Notes under the pieces: model-generated
What the model saw: only the letters and a program-made list of their open reading frames with translations
Databases searched by the model: none
Told to the model about the DNA's origin: nothing
Source: Hypericibacter terrae
GTDB lineage: Bacteria; Pseudomonadota; Alphaproteobacteria; Dongiales; Dongiaceae
Direction of reading: 5' to 3'
Assembly: GCF_008728855.1 (NCBI RefSeq)
Contig: NZ_CP042906.1
Location: 2,046,001 to 2,110,000, forward strand
Length of the DNA stretch: 64,000 nt
In this document: piece after piece, positions 25,559-34,869 of the stretch
Numbering within the stretch: position 1 is the stretch's first letter
How the letters are laid out: every line of letters starts with the position of its first letter
Position numbers and translations under genes: made by a program

Positions 25559-26227
25559 TCAGGATCGGGCGGCGGCCCGGGCGCTCCGCTTCCTGGGCGA
25601 GATGAACTCGACCTGGCGGCCGAGATGCTGCTCGAAATCGTCCCGGTCGCGCAGGCGCCGGGCCTGGGCCTTCGAGATCAGCCGGTAATGGCGGATGCCG
25701 TCGAGCTCCTCGGCGACGTCCCAGCAGGGCTCGGGGTTGGTGACCCAGCGCTCCGGCGCCACGCGGCGCAGATCGAACGGTCGGGAGTAAGCCCGCAGGG
25801 TCTTCTTGGACTCGTTTACATATTCGTGGATGTAGGAGATCGCGAGCTCGCGCAGGGTCCGATAGACCGGGTCGCGCCAGCGCAGCCAGACATGATTGCT
25901 CTTCGAGATCGCGCCCCAGCAATCGCCGCGCTTGAACAGCGTGACGACATGGTCGTCGTCGCCTTCCGCATGGAAGTCCATGAGCAGCGGCGGCTCGCCC
26001 TGCAGCCATAGCGCGCATGCCGCGACGAAGGCGCCTTCGATGCAATGCGCGTGGCGGTGCTCGAGCACGCCGACGACGGAGAGGCAGCTGTCACCGTTCA
26101 GTTCGTGATTGATGCTGAGCGAGGTGATGAAGTCCTGGATTCGCTCCGGCGTGCGCAGACGCAGCAGAAGATCGGTTTGAGCACGGGTGAGGCCGAGCCG
26201 CTGGCCCAGGGCGAATCGAGACGTCAT
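25559..26227 (-). CDS. Transglutaminase-like (papain-fold) predicted protein
   Basis: A 222-residue soluble protein from ATG 26227; a start at 26245 is also in frame. A cysteine in the segment HRHAHCIEGAFVAACALW (Cys62) is followed by LLMDFHAEGDDDHVVTLFKR with His93 and then GAISKSNHVWLRWRDPVYR. This spacing of Cys, His and an Asp/Asn matches the catalytic core of transglutaminase/cysteine-protease-like proteins. The C-terminal region is basic (RSARAAARS). There is no signal peptide. Substrate and activity are unknown; I give only the fold inference. Confidence 0.65.
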   Translation of the reverse strand: MTSRFALGQRLGLTRAQTDLLLRLRTPERIQDFITSLSINHELNGDSCLSVVGVLEHRHAHCIEGAFVAACALWLQGEPPLLMDFHAEGDDDHVVTLFKRGDCWGAISKSNHVWLRWRDPVYRTLRELAISYIHEYVNESKKTLRAYSRPFDLRRVAPERWVTNPEPCWDVAEELDGIRHYRLISKAQARRLRDRDDFEQHLGRQVEFISPRKRSARAAARS

Positions 26228-26439
26228 GGGAATCGAGCCTGCCACAGAGAACCCGTCCCCGTCGATTCCCCCGGACGGGCGAGGCGCGGACCGAAGTCCT
26301 TAACCAGCCCCATGACCGGCCGCTATGGAAACCAGAGCGCGGCGGCATTTCCGTGTTGTCCGGGGTTCCGCAATTCTCAAGCCGTTGCCGCGGTGAAGAC
26401 GCCGCCCATTCAGCCAAGAGAAGAAGAGGAGACCTTTCC

Positions 26440-26943
26440 ATGATCATGAACAGCAAGACCAGCCGCGCCGTCTGGCGGGGCCTGGCATTGGCCGGCATTG
26501 TCGCCGGCGCGATGTCGGCGGGCTCGATGTCGGCTTTCGCCGGCAGTTGCCCGGCCGACAAGGTGGTTCCCGCGGGCCAGGGCCAGAAGCCCGGCGCCAC
26601 CATGCCCAAGGACGTGACCGATACGGTCATCGGCTCGATCGACCTGTCGAAGGAGCCGGCGGCGATCAACGATCGCACCTTCCGCCTGCGCAAGCTGGTG
26701 ATCCAGGCCGGCGGCATCGTTCCCTGGCACAGCCACGAAGACCGCCCGGCGATCATCTATATCGTCAGCGGCGAAGTCACCGAATATGCCAGCACCTGCG
26801 CGGTGCCGATCGTCCACAAGAGCGGCGATGTCGCGGTCGAGAGCCACGACACCTCGCATTGGTGGAAGAACACGGGCAAGACCCAGGCCGTGCTCCTCTC
26901 CTCGGACCTGCTCCATGACCCGATGGACGCGAACATGATGTGA
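26440..26943 (+). CDS. Exported cupin-domain protein
   Basis: GAGGAG precedes ATG 26440. The 167-residue product has a signal peptide (VWRGLALAGIVAGAMSAGSMSAFA) and a single cupin barrel: RKLVIQAGGIVPWHSHEDRPAIIYIVSGEVTEY contains the metal-binding pattern G-x5-H-x-H-x4, quoted here in pieces as GGIVPWHSHEDRP and IIYIVSGEVTEY. A second motif has HDTSHWWKNTG with a late histidine. Exported cupins may bind metal or small ligands or act as dioxygenase- or isomerase-like enzymes. The function is not determinable. It precedes an MFS transporter gene by 95 bases. Confidence 0.75.
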   Translation: MIMNSKTSRAVWRGLALAGIVAGAMSAGSMSAFAGSCPADKVVPAGQGQKPGATMPKDVTDTVIGSIDLSKEPAAINDRTFRLRKLVIQAGGIVPWHSHEDRPAIIYIVSGEVTEYASTCAVPIVHKSGDVAVESHDTSHWWKNTGKTQAVLLSSDLLHDPMDANMM

Positions 26944-27038
26944 GGGTCCGCCGATGCGGGACCTATGGGATCGGCTCGTAACGCGGTGGACGCAAGGAGG
27001 CCCGTCACAGCCGATCGCTGCTTTTGCCGGAGCCGAGC

Positions 27039-28271
27039 ATGACCATGATCGCCAAATCCTCGCCGACGCCGATGGCCATGCTGGCGGCGATCGCCGGCCC
27101 GGCCGCCTTCCGGACCTTGATCATCGGCATCGTCGCCTTCCTGACGGTGGTCGATCTCTTCGCCACCCAGGCCATCCTGCCGACCCTGACCCGCGCCTAT
27201 GACGTCAGTCCGGCGGCGATGGGTTTCGCGGTCAATGCCAGCACCATCGGCATGGCGCTGGCCGGCCTCGGCATCGCGCTGGTCAGCCGCCGGATCGACC
27301 GCCGCCGCGGCATCCTGGTCAGCCTGATGCTGCTCTCGATCCCGACGGCGCTGCTGGCGGTGGCGCCGACTCTTGCCGTCTTCACCGGCTTGCGGATCCT
27401 GCAGGGGCTCTGCATGGCCTCGGCCTTCACGCTGACTTTGGCCTATCTGGCGGAGCGCAGCAGCGCCCGGGACGCGGTCGCCGCCTCGGCCGCCTACATC
27501 ACGGGCAATGTCGCCAGCAATCTGTTCGGCCGGCTGTTGTCGGCGGCGGTTGCCGAGCATTGGGGTTTGGCCACGAACTTCTATCTCTTCGCCGCCCTCA
27601 ATCTCCTGGGCGCGCTGCTGGTTGCCGTGAGCCTGCGCCGCGCCGTTCCCATGGAGCGCCCCGCCATGGCGCGTTCGCCGCTGTCGATCTGGACCGAGCA
27701 TCTGCGCAACCGTCCCTTGCGCGCGAGCTTCGGCGTGGGTTTCTGCATCCTCTTCGCCTTCATCGGCACCTTCACCTTCGTCAATTTCGTATTGGTGCGG
27801 GCGCCGCTTGCGATCGGCCCGATGCAGCTGGGTTTCGTCTACTTCGTCTTCCTGCCGGCGATCCTGACGACGCCCTTGGCCGGGCGCGCGGCCCATCGCT
27901 TCGGCACGCGCAAGACTGTGGGCGGTGCCTTGCTCCTCGCTGCCCTCGGTCTGCCCCTGCTGCTGCTGCCGAATATCGTCGCTGTCCTGGTGGGGTTGGC
28001 CCTGATCGGCGTCGGCACCTTCTTCGCGCAAGCCGCCGCCACCGGCTTCATCGGCCGGGCCGCGACCACCGACCGGGGCTCCGCCAGCGGAATCTATCTC
28101 GCCTGTTATTTCGGCGGCGGCCTGGTCGGCACGGCGCTGCTGGGTCAGGTCTTCGACGGGTTGGGGTGGGAAGCCTGCGTCTTCGGCATCGGGATCGCGC
28201 TCGCCGCCGGCATGGCTCTGGCGTTCTGCCTGAAGAAACATTCCAAGCCGGCCGAGGCTCCGGGCGCCTGA
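27039..28271 (+). CDS. MFS transporter
   Basis: A 410-residue membrane protein with about twelve hydrophobic segments and the MFS loop pattern (GIALVSRRIDRRRGILVSLMLL split as GIALVSRRID and RRRGILVSLM) between helices 2 and 3. It resembles drug/metabolite:proton antiporters of the YnfM/AraJ type. ATG 27039 is preferred to the TTG at 27024. The C-terminus is cytoplasmic and basic (FCLKKHSKPAEAPGA). Possible substrates are drugs or metabolites; no neighbour identifies one. A cupin gene lies just upstream on the same strand. Confidence 0.85.
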   Translation: MTMIAKSSPTPMAMLAAIAGPAAFRTLIIGIVAFLTVVDLFATQAILPTLTRAYDVSPAAMGFAVNASTIGMALAGLGIALVSRRIDRRRGILVSLMLLSIPTALLAVAPTLAVFTGLRILQGLCMASAFTLTLAYLAERSSARDAVAASAAYITGNVASNLFGRLLSAAVAEHWGLATNFYLFAALNLLGALLVAVSLRRAVPMERPAMARSPLSIWTEHLRNRPLRASFGVGFCILFAFIGTFTFVNFVLVRAPLAIGPMQLGFVYFVFLPAILTTPLAGRAAHRFGTRKTVGGALLLAALGLPLLLLPNIVAVLVGLALIGVGTFFAQAAATGFIGRAATTDRGSASGIYLACYFGGGLVGTALLGQVFDGLGWEACVFGIGIALAAGMALAFCLKKHSKPAEAPGA

Positions 28272-28340
28272 CCATCGAAGACAAGACGGGCGGCGCTTCA
28301 TCGGCTAGGCTCGGGACTCCTGATCTTCGAGGGGAAGCCG

Positions 28341-29828
28341 ATGCGTCTCGTCATTGCCGCCATGAAGCATGAAACCAACACCTTCTCTCCGGTGCCGACG
28401 CCGCTGGCGCGGTTCGGCAAGGCGGGCGACGAACTGCTCGAAGGGAAAGCGGCCTACAAGGCCCTGAAGGGTACTGGTGCCGGGGTCGCGGCCTTCATCG
28501 ATCTCGCTGAGCAGCATGGCGCCGAGTTCGAGATCGCGATCTCGGCCGAGGCCTGGCCCTCGGGGCCCGTCGAGGACGAGGCCTATGAATATATCTGCAA
28601 CAAGATCTGCCGTGCGGTCGCGAAGGGTTGCGACGCGCTGCTCCTGGATCTCCATGGCGCGATGGTGACGCGCTCGCGTGAGGATGGCGAAGGCGAGCTG
28701 CTGTCGCGGCTGCGGAAGCTGGCACCCCGTTTGCCCATCGGCGTCTCGCTCGACATGCACACCAACTTTTATCCGGCGATCGCCGAGAATGCGACGGTGA
28801 TTGCCGGCTACCAGACCTATCCCCATATCGACACCTACGAGACCTCGATGCGGGCGGCGAAGCCGATCTTCGCCATGCTCAAGGGCGAGGCGCGCCCGAC
28901 CATGGCCTGGGGCAACCGCCCGATGCTGCCGCATGTCATGCGCCAGGGGAGCGACGATTTCCCCAACAGGGATCTCCAGGCGATGGCCCGGCGGATGGAG
29001 CGGGAAGGGGCGCTCTGCGCCACCCTCTTCACCGGCTTCCCCCATGCCGATATCTCGCAGGCCGGCTTGTCGGCCGTGGTGGTGACGAACGACGACCCGG
29101 ACCTGGCCAGGCGTTATCGCGACGAGCTCCTCGATTTCGCCTGGACCCACCGCGAGGCCTTCGTCTATCGCCTCGAACCGCTGGAGGAGTCGCTGGCGCG
29201 GGCCAAGGCCGCGACCGAGTTCCCGGTGGTCCTGCTCGATCACTACGACAATTGCGCCTCGGGCGGCACCATGGACACGATGAAGGTCCTGGGCGCCATC
29301 CTCGATTCAGGGCTGGAGGATGTGGCGGCCTTCGCGATCCATGATCCGGCGGCGGTCAAGACGCTGATCGCGGCCGGTGTCGGCGCCAAGGTCTCGGTTC
29401 CCTTGGGCGGCAAGCTCGACATGCCCTCGATCAAGCGCAAGGGCGAGCCGCGCGAGGTCACGGGCACCGTCAAGCTCATCTCCAACGGGCAGTTCCGCAA
29501 TCGCGGCAAGGCCTGGCACGGGATGCTGATGGATATGGGGACGGCGGTGGTGCTCGATACGGGCAAGGTCGAGATCGTGGTCATCTCGAAACATCTCGAG
29601 CCTTTCGACCTCGGCTGCTTCACGTCGCTGGGGATCGATCCCACGGCGAAGAAATATCTGATGCTGAAGAGCCGGGTCCATTATCGCGCCGGCTTCAAGG
29701 CGATCGCGAAACAGATCATCGAATGCGCCGGCGTCGGCGTGTGCACCTCCGACTATTCCATGCTCGATTTCAAGCATGTGCGCCGGCCGATCTACCCGCT
29801 CGACAACCTGAACGATCCGAACCCGTAG
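28341..29828 (+). CDS. M81-family metallopeptidase (MlrC/microcystinase-C-like)
   Basis: A 495-residue protein of the MlrC family, named for the enzyme that degrades linearised microcystin. Conserved metal-site segments are visible: RLVIAAMKHETNTFSPVPT at the N-terminus, ALLLDLHGAMVTRSREDGEGE and GVSLDMHTNFYPAIAENA, followed by a C-terminal domain with LLDHYDNCASGGTMDTMKVL and YSMLDFKHVRRPIYPLD. Family members are common in soil alphaproteobacteria beside peptide or amino-acid transporters, and most do not act on microcystin. It is probably a cytoplasmic zinc amidohydrolase of unknown substrate. It is the last high-G+C gene before the low-G+C defence-type gene. Confidence 0.88.
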   Translation: MRLVIAAMKHETNTFSPVPTPLARFGKAGDELLEGKAAYKALKGTGAGVAAFIDLAEQHGAEFEIAISAEAWPSGPVEDEAYEYICNKICRAVAKGCDALLLDLHGAMVTRSREDGEGELLSRLRKLAPRLPIGVSLDMHTNFYPAIAENATVIAGYQTYPHIDTYETSMRAAKPIFAMLKGEARPTMAWGNRPMLPHVMRQGSDDFPNRDLQAMARRMEREGALCATLFTGFPHADISQAGLSAVVVTNDDPDLARRYRDELLDFAWTHREAFVYRLEPLEESLARAKAATEFPVVLLDHYDNCASGGTMDTMKVLGAILDSGLEDVAAFAIHDPAAVKTLIAAGVGAKVSVPLGGKLDMPSIKRKGEPREVTGTVKLISNGQFRNRGKAWHGMLMDMGTAVVLDTGKVEIVVISKHLEPFDLGCFTSLGIDPTAKKYLMLKSRVHYRAGFKAIAKQIIECAGVGVCTSDYSMLDFKHVRRPIYPLDNLNDPNP

Positions 29829-29973
29829 GGAAAAGACTGGGCCACTTCGTATTATCAAGAGGCTTTTGCTCAGGAAAATTTCAGATCTGAGTGGCCTTCT
29901 AAGCACTCGATATAGTACGTCAGCGCAGGCTTGGCAGACGCGGAAAAGCATGTCGCACTGGACTAATGGGTGA

Positions 29974-32900
29974 CTAGTGCCGTTCGTAGCTACTCATCTC
30001 ATTGCGCATGTCGTGGAGATTACAGGCGAGATAGGTATCGAAGAGGTCCAGCAGTTCCCGTTCCCGCCCGCTGTCGCCTTCCGTTGCTCGGTAAAGCTCG
30101 ATAAGAAGACGTCCTAGATGATGGCCAGTCATGTAGTGGCCTTGGAGGCCTTCCTTCGTCCAGACCGGGTAGAGCGCCAGTATCCGGTGGAGCATCTCGA
30201 ACGCTAGGTCTGGGTAGCGATCAACACGCTCCTCCAGTGCGCGAACCAAGTCGTCAGAATGCTCTTCAAATGTCGCCGAGCTCAGGTATGCTCTTACAAG
30301 GCTTGACCGATCCGTCTGCCCATCCAGGACTTCGCCCCAGTTCATATGATTAAGCTCGTCCCGCACCACTTTCTCGCGGTCATCAACTAGCACGAAAAGC
30401 CACCGAGCAGCGCGGTCGCCAACTTTGTCTGATGTCAGGTTGCAAGAGCCGCGAAAAGCCGCGACCTGCCGCCGGAGCACATCATTAGCCGCGCTATCGA
30501 GAAACGCGGCACTTGCTGTGTCATCATCCAGCGCATTTCCGGATTCAAGGAAAAGTCCGAGAACCCTCAGTTCCTTGTCCTTGGAGGCAATCAAATGCTG
30601 AACGATATCCGTTGCCTGATCGGGATAGCTGAAGCTGATCCATCGCAGCATGTGGTGTCCGGGTTGAGACCGCATAAACTTTAGATCACGGCTAGCGATC
30701 CGCTTTAGAAGGTCGATCCCCCGTTCGGCATCATGCTTCGCAATGGAGTTTACAGTGTGCATCATGCACATCAAAACAGATACAAGTGGCTCCGCATCGA
30801 CTCGGCGTTCGACAAGCGTCGCGACGTCATCAAAAGTGCTGGGGTCATTCCACAGAACAGTAGCAAGAGCTTCATATGCAGAGCCTCGCTCTTGATTGAT
30901 GCCACTCGCATAAAGATCGCCATTCTCGCTCAGGAGTTCACGCACGGAGTTACGCGGGTCCCGGGAAGGTGTTGTGGTATGCACGGCTGTGTCTGACGCC
31001 GTGCCGAACTCAGCGATCCGAAGCACAAGATCCAGTATTTCAGAGTCAGTCGCCGCACTCGGATGCTTCTGGATAGTCCAGCTGATCGTCCGGTTGAACG
31101 AGTGATCAGGCCACTTGGTGACCGCCTTGATCGCACGCGCGACCAATGACGCCTCAGCGGTACTCTCGCGCACGCCACTCAGAATTGACTCGGCATACTC
31201 GGCGTTCACCGACAGCGGAATCCGTTCCAGCAGGTTGATAAAGCGCTCAGGCTCGTCTTTTGCCCTTGCTTGGAGAACGGAGCCAAGCTGCCGCGCCCCT
31301 CCTATGACCCGCTCCCGTTCGTAGCGGTGGTAGTTGTCGTCGCTATATCGCTCCATCGCCGACAGCCACTGATTATCTGTCATGAAGATCGCCTTGTCTG
31401 GCGGGATCGGCGATTGAACCCAGCCACCTCTTATGCCGTGGGCGTCGGGTAATGGCCCATGCCTAAACTTGCGGTCTAGTTCGTCGAGACGGCGGAGCGC
31501 ACTGAGACTTAAATGTTCCCGGCCAATTGTCGTCAGAATGGCCCTCTCGTCCTCTCCGGAGGAGTTGAGAATACGCATGACGTATCCCTCAGCATGCTTG
31601 AAATCCAGCGTCTCATCAGCCCTCGTGCGAGCGCAATACTTCTTGGCCCAGTCGAGTTCTGGACGATGGGCCATTACGATAGCTTCAATAGCCAAACGAT
31701 TCTTGGGAGAAAGATGAGGGAAAGCGGCTTTGGCGGCCTTGGCAACTGGTGCCCATTGGCCTCCTATCTCGCCGATTTTAAACGCCTGCCTGTTCTGCAT
31801 GAGTGGAAGCAGCCGGTCGCCGAGATGCTCGCCATTCGCTGCTATGGCTATCAAGTGAAGATACAGCGCAACAGAACCAATGGGTTCAATCTTATCTAGA
31901 TAGCCTGACGCTCCCTCTGGATCTCGGGTGGCGAAGCTGGTAAGCGCCTCGGCGAGGAAGCGCACATAGGGCTGGTCGTACTCGCTGAATGGCACCCTAA
32001 TCGTCTGCCGATCTCGTTCCTGATGCCCGACCGCATCACAGTTTCGCCGGAGAGCTTCCGCGAAAGGCGTCACGACCGCATCAAGGAATGCTTGTGGCGC
32101 ATCTTCGACAATTTTCTTCAACCAGTGAGTCGTGCTTTGGCCATCATGAACGTCGTCAAACGGATGGCATTGCGGGAATGCGTTCATCCATCGCTGAAGC
32201 CAGAAAGCGAGTATGCGCGCGCCAAGCTCTTTATTCTTGTGCGTCCAGGCTCCGAGATCGAAGTTCTCAGATAGCTTCTTGGCAACGTCCTTGTCGCTCG
32301 TCGCCGCAACGAGATCGCCATACAGCGTCTCAAGTTCACCAATCGGTCCGTCAGCGTAAAGTCTGTTTAGCCAGGCGATGAGATGAACGCCCCGCTCCGC
32401 ATCGCCAGCCCACCACTTCCGAAGCAGCGCGGCGGCGATACTAGAGTGACGCGGGGCTCCCTTTCGAAGGACTGAGAAGGCAAGGTCCTTGGTCTCATCG
32501 CTCTCATCGATCCATCTTTGCATCAGTCCAGAATTAATGATGAGCGGCAACCAGTCGCGGCCATGCAGAATGAGCCTGGCGAGATTCTTCCGGGTATGTT
32601 CCGTAGTGAACCAGGGCTGAACAATCTCCAGCTCTCCGCATGTCGGCGTGTCCACTTCGGCGAGCCAATGGGCCACCGCGTCCTTGACGATGTAACGTAT
32701 GTCATCGCCGTCCATAACCTGTTTGAGATCAGCGAGATATCTGCGCGTCACCCCCAGATCGCGAAGACGTGAGAAGATTTGGCGAACCTGGGTTCGTCGG
32801 AAAAGGCGCTGCTCGTCGGCTGTTAGCAGGTCATGGACCGACTGCCCGGTAGTGAGAAAGTGACGGGAGAATGTGTGGTCAAAGAAAGACTCGTGGGCAA

Positions 32901-34500
32901 ACTGTAGCTTTCCACCAACCGCACTAATGAGCCCGTGGGAACTCAAAGCATCAACCGAGCCGGGAAAAGCCGCCAGCACCGCTGGCGGCGCTATCAGCTC
33001 CTGATTCTCGCTCATACTCGCGGCTATTGCGCCCAAGGCGGCGTCAGGCGTCCATGAAAGGCCGGCGGCAATAAAATCACGCCCCCGAACTTCCATAAGT
33101 CGGTCGAACAGCCGACCGCTGGAAATCTCGCCTTCCATTTCTTCACCCGCGAGGACGATGCTCGCGAAGAGCTGAAGATTGATTGGGATAGAAAGGATCG
33201 TTCGCTCTCGGATATTGAATTGGCGGTCGGCCAGTCCAAGTCGCACCATTACAGGCGCTACCGCGTCATCCCAACTGAGCGGCCGCATTGTGATCGAGCG
33301 CGTTAGAATATTTTCGGATAGCGGCTTAAGGCGACTATCTCGTTCCAGATCGTAAGAGCGGCAGGCGATGACTACTTTCATCTTCGGGTAAAAATGAGAG
33401 TCGCCCAGCATACGGAACAGCAGCTCACGAATCCGGCCGGATCGTCCGGAGGCCTCGCTGACTGCATCGACCTGATCGATCACCAGTAGGCAGGATTGGT
33501 TTCCGTAGCGGTTACCCAGCAGGCCAACCGGGCTCTCCGCTCGGCCCACAAGGGCTGTGCCGATCTCGCCGACCGCGTGACAGGACAGAAATCGATCAAT
33601 CCGGAAAGCCAAAACCGGACATCCAGTTGCCCGAGCACTCTCAACGATCTTGGCGAGCGCAACGCTTTTTCCGCTCCCAGCGCCGCCAGCCACCACGGTA
33701 AGGTGGTGGCCCTGATCCATCGCCAGCGCCGCAGCCTCATCGACATCCGCGATCGAAATCGCATGGTTGGCAATCCGCGGCGGCAGGGAAGCGAGATAAT
33801 CATCAGTTGCCTCAGAAAACTTACCGTCTAGTCTCGTATCAAGGCGTGCTTTCCAGCCGATCCCAAGCTCATCAATCGCAGCCCGGAAGCCTTCGGTCGT
33901 GATTGTTTGCGTGAGCTTTGATATCAGGAAACGAGACAGACGATCGCGGACCTCCTCTGGGTCAGCCTCAAACAGAAGCGAGGCGGTTCCCGTGAACTCT
34001 CGGAGTATGGAGTAGTCGGATACAGTTTCTACCTGGCACCGCTTGAGCCAATCTAGCTCTGTTTGCGAGTCGATATCCCAAGCTTCGCCCAGTTGCTTTC
34101 GTGTCTCACGATCCGAGTCGGAAAGCCCGTCAATGAAGTCTTTTACGGTCTCTGCGAGATGAGCCTTCTCCAGCAGCGACTTAAACGCAGCGGTGGGGTC
34201 TGCGGAAACAAACACGCAGTGGTTGGACGGATCGACTAGTTTACCGGCGAACGCTTGGATGACACCCTCATTTTTGAGGGCGATCATAGTCCAGCTTCCG
34301 GATGTCCGACGCCGCTTGCACTGATGCCAGAAATTCAGCCCATCTGCAGACAGCCTGAACTCCAAGCCTGTGGAGTTTTCGTTGAAGGGCTCAAGGCGAA
34401 TTTCATCCGCCTCACCCCGCAGCACTTTTAGCGCCTCGATCAGCGTCCAATGCGCTTCGTACTCGTTGCCGAGCTTATCTGCGACGCCTCCAGCCAACAT
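29974..34500 (-). CDS. Large Avs-like protein: predicted Cap4-type nuclease, STAND P-loop NTPase, helical sensor
   Basis: A 1508-residue protein from ATG 34500 (MLAGGVADKLGNEY); TTG 34506 is also in frame. Residues 1-130 look like a Cap4/DUF4297-type PD-(D/E)xK nuclease: IRLEPFNENSTGLEFRL with Glu47 and WHQCKRR with Gln60 and Lys62. A P-loop NTPase follows: Walker A GGAGSGKS (272-279), Walker B LLVIDQVD (338-345) and VVIACRSYD with Arg381, then a winged-helix-like part. The remaining thousand or so residues are predicted helical, without recognisable enzyme motifs. This order matches Avs/STAND anti-phage proteins, in which the C-terminus senses a phage protein and activates the nuclease. The gene is visibly poorer in G+C than its neighbours (about 50-53% in two lines counted), suggesting transfer. 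No partner gene or mobile element is adjacent. Confidence 0.78.
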   Translation of the reverse strand: MLAGGVADKLGNEYEAHWTLIEALKVLRGEADEIRLEPFNENSTGLEFRLSADGLNFWHQCKRRRTSGSWTMIALKNEGVIQAFAGKLVDPSNHCVFVSADPTAAFKSLLEKAHLAETVKDFIDGLSDSDRETRKQLGEAWDIDSQTELDWLKRCQVETVSDYSILREFTGTASLLFEADPEEVRDRLSRFLISKLTQTITTEGFRAAIDELGIGWKARLDTRLDGKFSEATDDYLASLPPRIANHAISIADVDEAAALAMDQGHHLTVVAGGAGSGKSVALAKIVESARATGCPVLAFRIDRFLSCHAVGEIGTALVGRAESPVGLLGNRYGNQSCLLVIDQVDAVSEASGRSGRIRELLFRMLGDSHFYPKMKVVIACRSYDLERDSRLKPLSENILTRSITMRPLSWDDAVAPVMVRLGLADRQFNIRERTILSIPINLQLFASIVLAGEEMEGEISSGRLFDRLMEVRGRDFIAAGLSWTPDAALGAIAASMSENQELIAPPAVLAAFPGSVDALSSHGLISAVGGKLQFAHESFFDHTFSRHFLTTGQSVHDLLTADEQRLFRRTQVRQIFSRLRDLGVTRRYLADLKQVMDGDDIRYIVKDAVAHWLAEVDTPTCGELEIVQPWFTTEHTRKNLARLILHGRDWLPLIINSGLMQRWIDESDETKDLAFSVLRKGAPRHSSIAAALLRKWWAGDAERGVHLIAWLNRLYADGPIGELETLYGDLVAATSDKDVAKKLSENFDLGAWTHKNKELGARILAFWLQRWMNAFPQCHPFDDVHDGQSTTHWLKKIVEDAPQAFLDAVVTPFAEALRRNCDAVGHQERDRQTIRVPFSEYDQPYVRFLAEALTSFATRDPEGASGYLDKIEPIGSVALYLHLIAIAANGEHLGDRLLPLMQNRQAFKIGEIGGQWAPVAKAAKAAFPHLSPKNRLAIEAIVMAHRPELDWAKKYCARTRADETLDFKHAEGYVMRILNSSGEDERAILTTIGREHLSLSALRRLDELDRKFRHGPLPDAHGIRGGWVQSPIPPDKAIFMTDNQWLSAMERYSDDNYHRYERERVIGGARQLGSVLQARAKDEPERFINLLERIPLSVNAEYAESILSGVRESTAEASLVARAIKAVTKWPDHSFNRTISWTIQKHPSAATDSEILDLVLRIAEFGTASDTAVHTTTPSRDPRNSVRELLSENGDLYASGINQERGSAYEALATVLWNDPSTFDDVATLVERRVDAEPLVSVLMCMMHTVNSIAKHDAERGIDLLKRIASRDLKFMRSQPGHHMLRWISFSYPDQATDIVQHLIASKDKELRVLGLFLESGNALDDDTASAAFLDSAANDVLRRQVAAFRGSCNLTSDKVGDRAARWLFVLVDDREKVVRDELNHMNWGEVLDGQTDRSSLVRAYLSSATFEEHSDDLVRALEERVDRYPDLAFEMLHRILALYPVWTKEGLQGHYMTGHHLGRLLIELYRATEGDSGRERELLDLFDTYLACNLHDMRNEMSSYERH

Positions 34501-34869
34501 GGACAAGGTCTACTCTCGTCAACACCCCGACAACCAAAACGGGTCGAGTCTCAAGCATCTTAACCGTCTAAGTGTCGACAATCTATCCGCGAAGGCCCGT
34601 CAACACGCAAGCACTCGGCGAGGCCAGGGTAGAGTAGCCCAGCATAAAGGAGGACTGGGCGGATTCTAGGAGGCAGCAAGGAACATGCGGCACCCCCGTC
34701 AGATTGCTTTAAGAAATTGTTGTTGCATGAATTTGGGTTAGGAAGTTGTCGCGGTTATTCGATTGCCGCTCTCGGTGAAAACAAAGGCTTATGCCGAGGA
34801 TCCAGTAGCTTGGCTGCCAGGTTGAGTTGAGTAAGACGGGAGGAGTGAGGAAGTGGACTCAGGACGGGG
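34501..34869. other. Intergenic region upstream of the Avs-like gene, 369 bp
   Basis: AT-richer than the surrounding genes, continuing the composition of the Avs-like gene, so the transferred segment probably extends to roughly 34.85 kb. It must hold the promoter of the minus-strand gene; I found no convincing -35/-10 pair. No tRNA, terminal repeat or intact open frame was recognised. The DeoR-family gene ends at 34870. Confidence 0.4.

Noticed and set aside
29840-29896. GGCCACT (29840-29846) and AGTGGCC (29890-29896), possible attachment or terminator structure.
   Set aside because: Only 7-bp arms across a 43-base loop and no T-tract; probably chance.
30733-32772. Several short plus-strand frames within the Avs-like gene, considered as small antisense defence partners.
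   Set aside because: No ribosome binding sites, no recognisable domains, and the minus-strand frame is continuous and motif-rich.
29835-34660. 8-bp direct repeat GACTGGGC on both sides of the Avs-like gene (29835-29842 and 34653-34660), possible insertion-site duplication.
   Set aside because: An 8-bp match between the two flanks is expected by chance about once, and no transposase or integrase is present.
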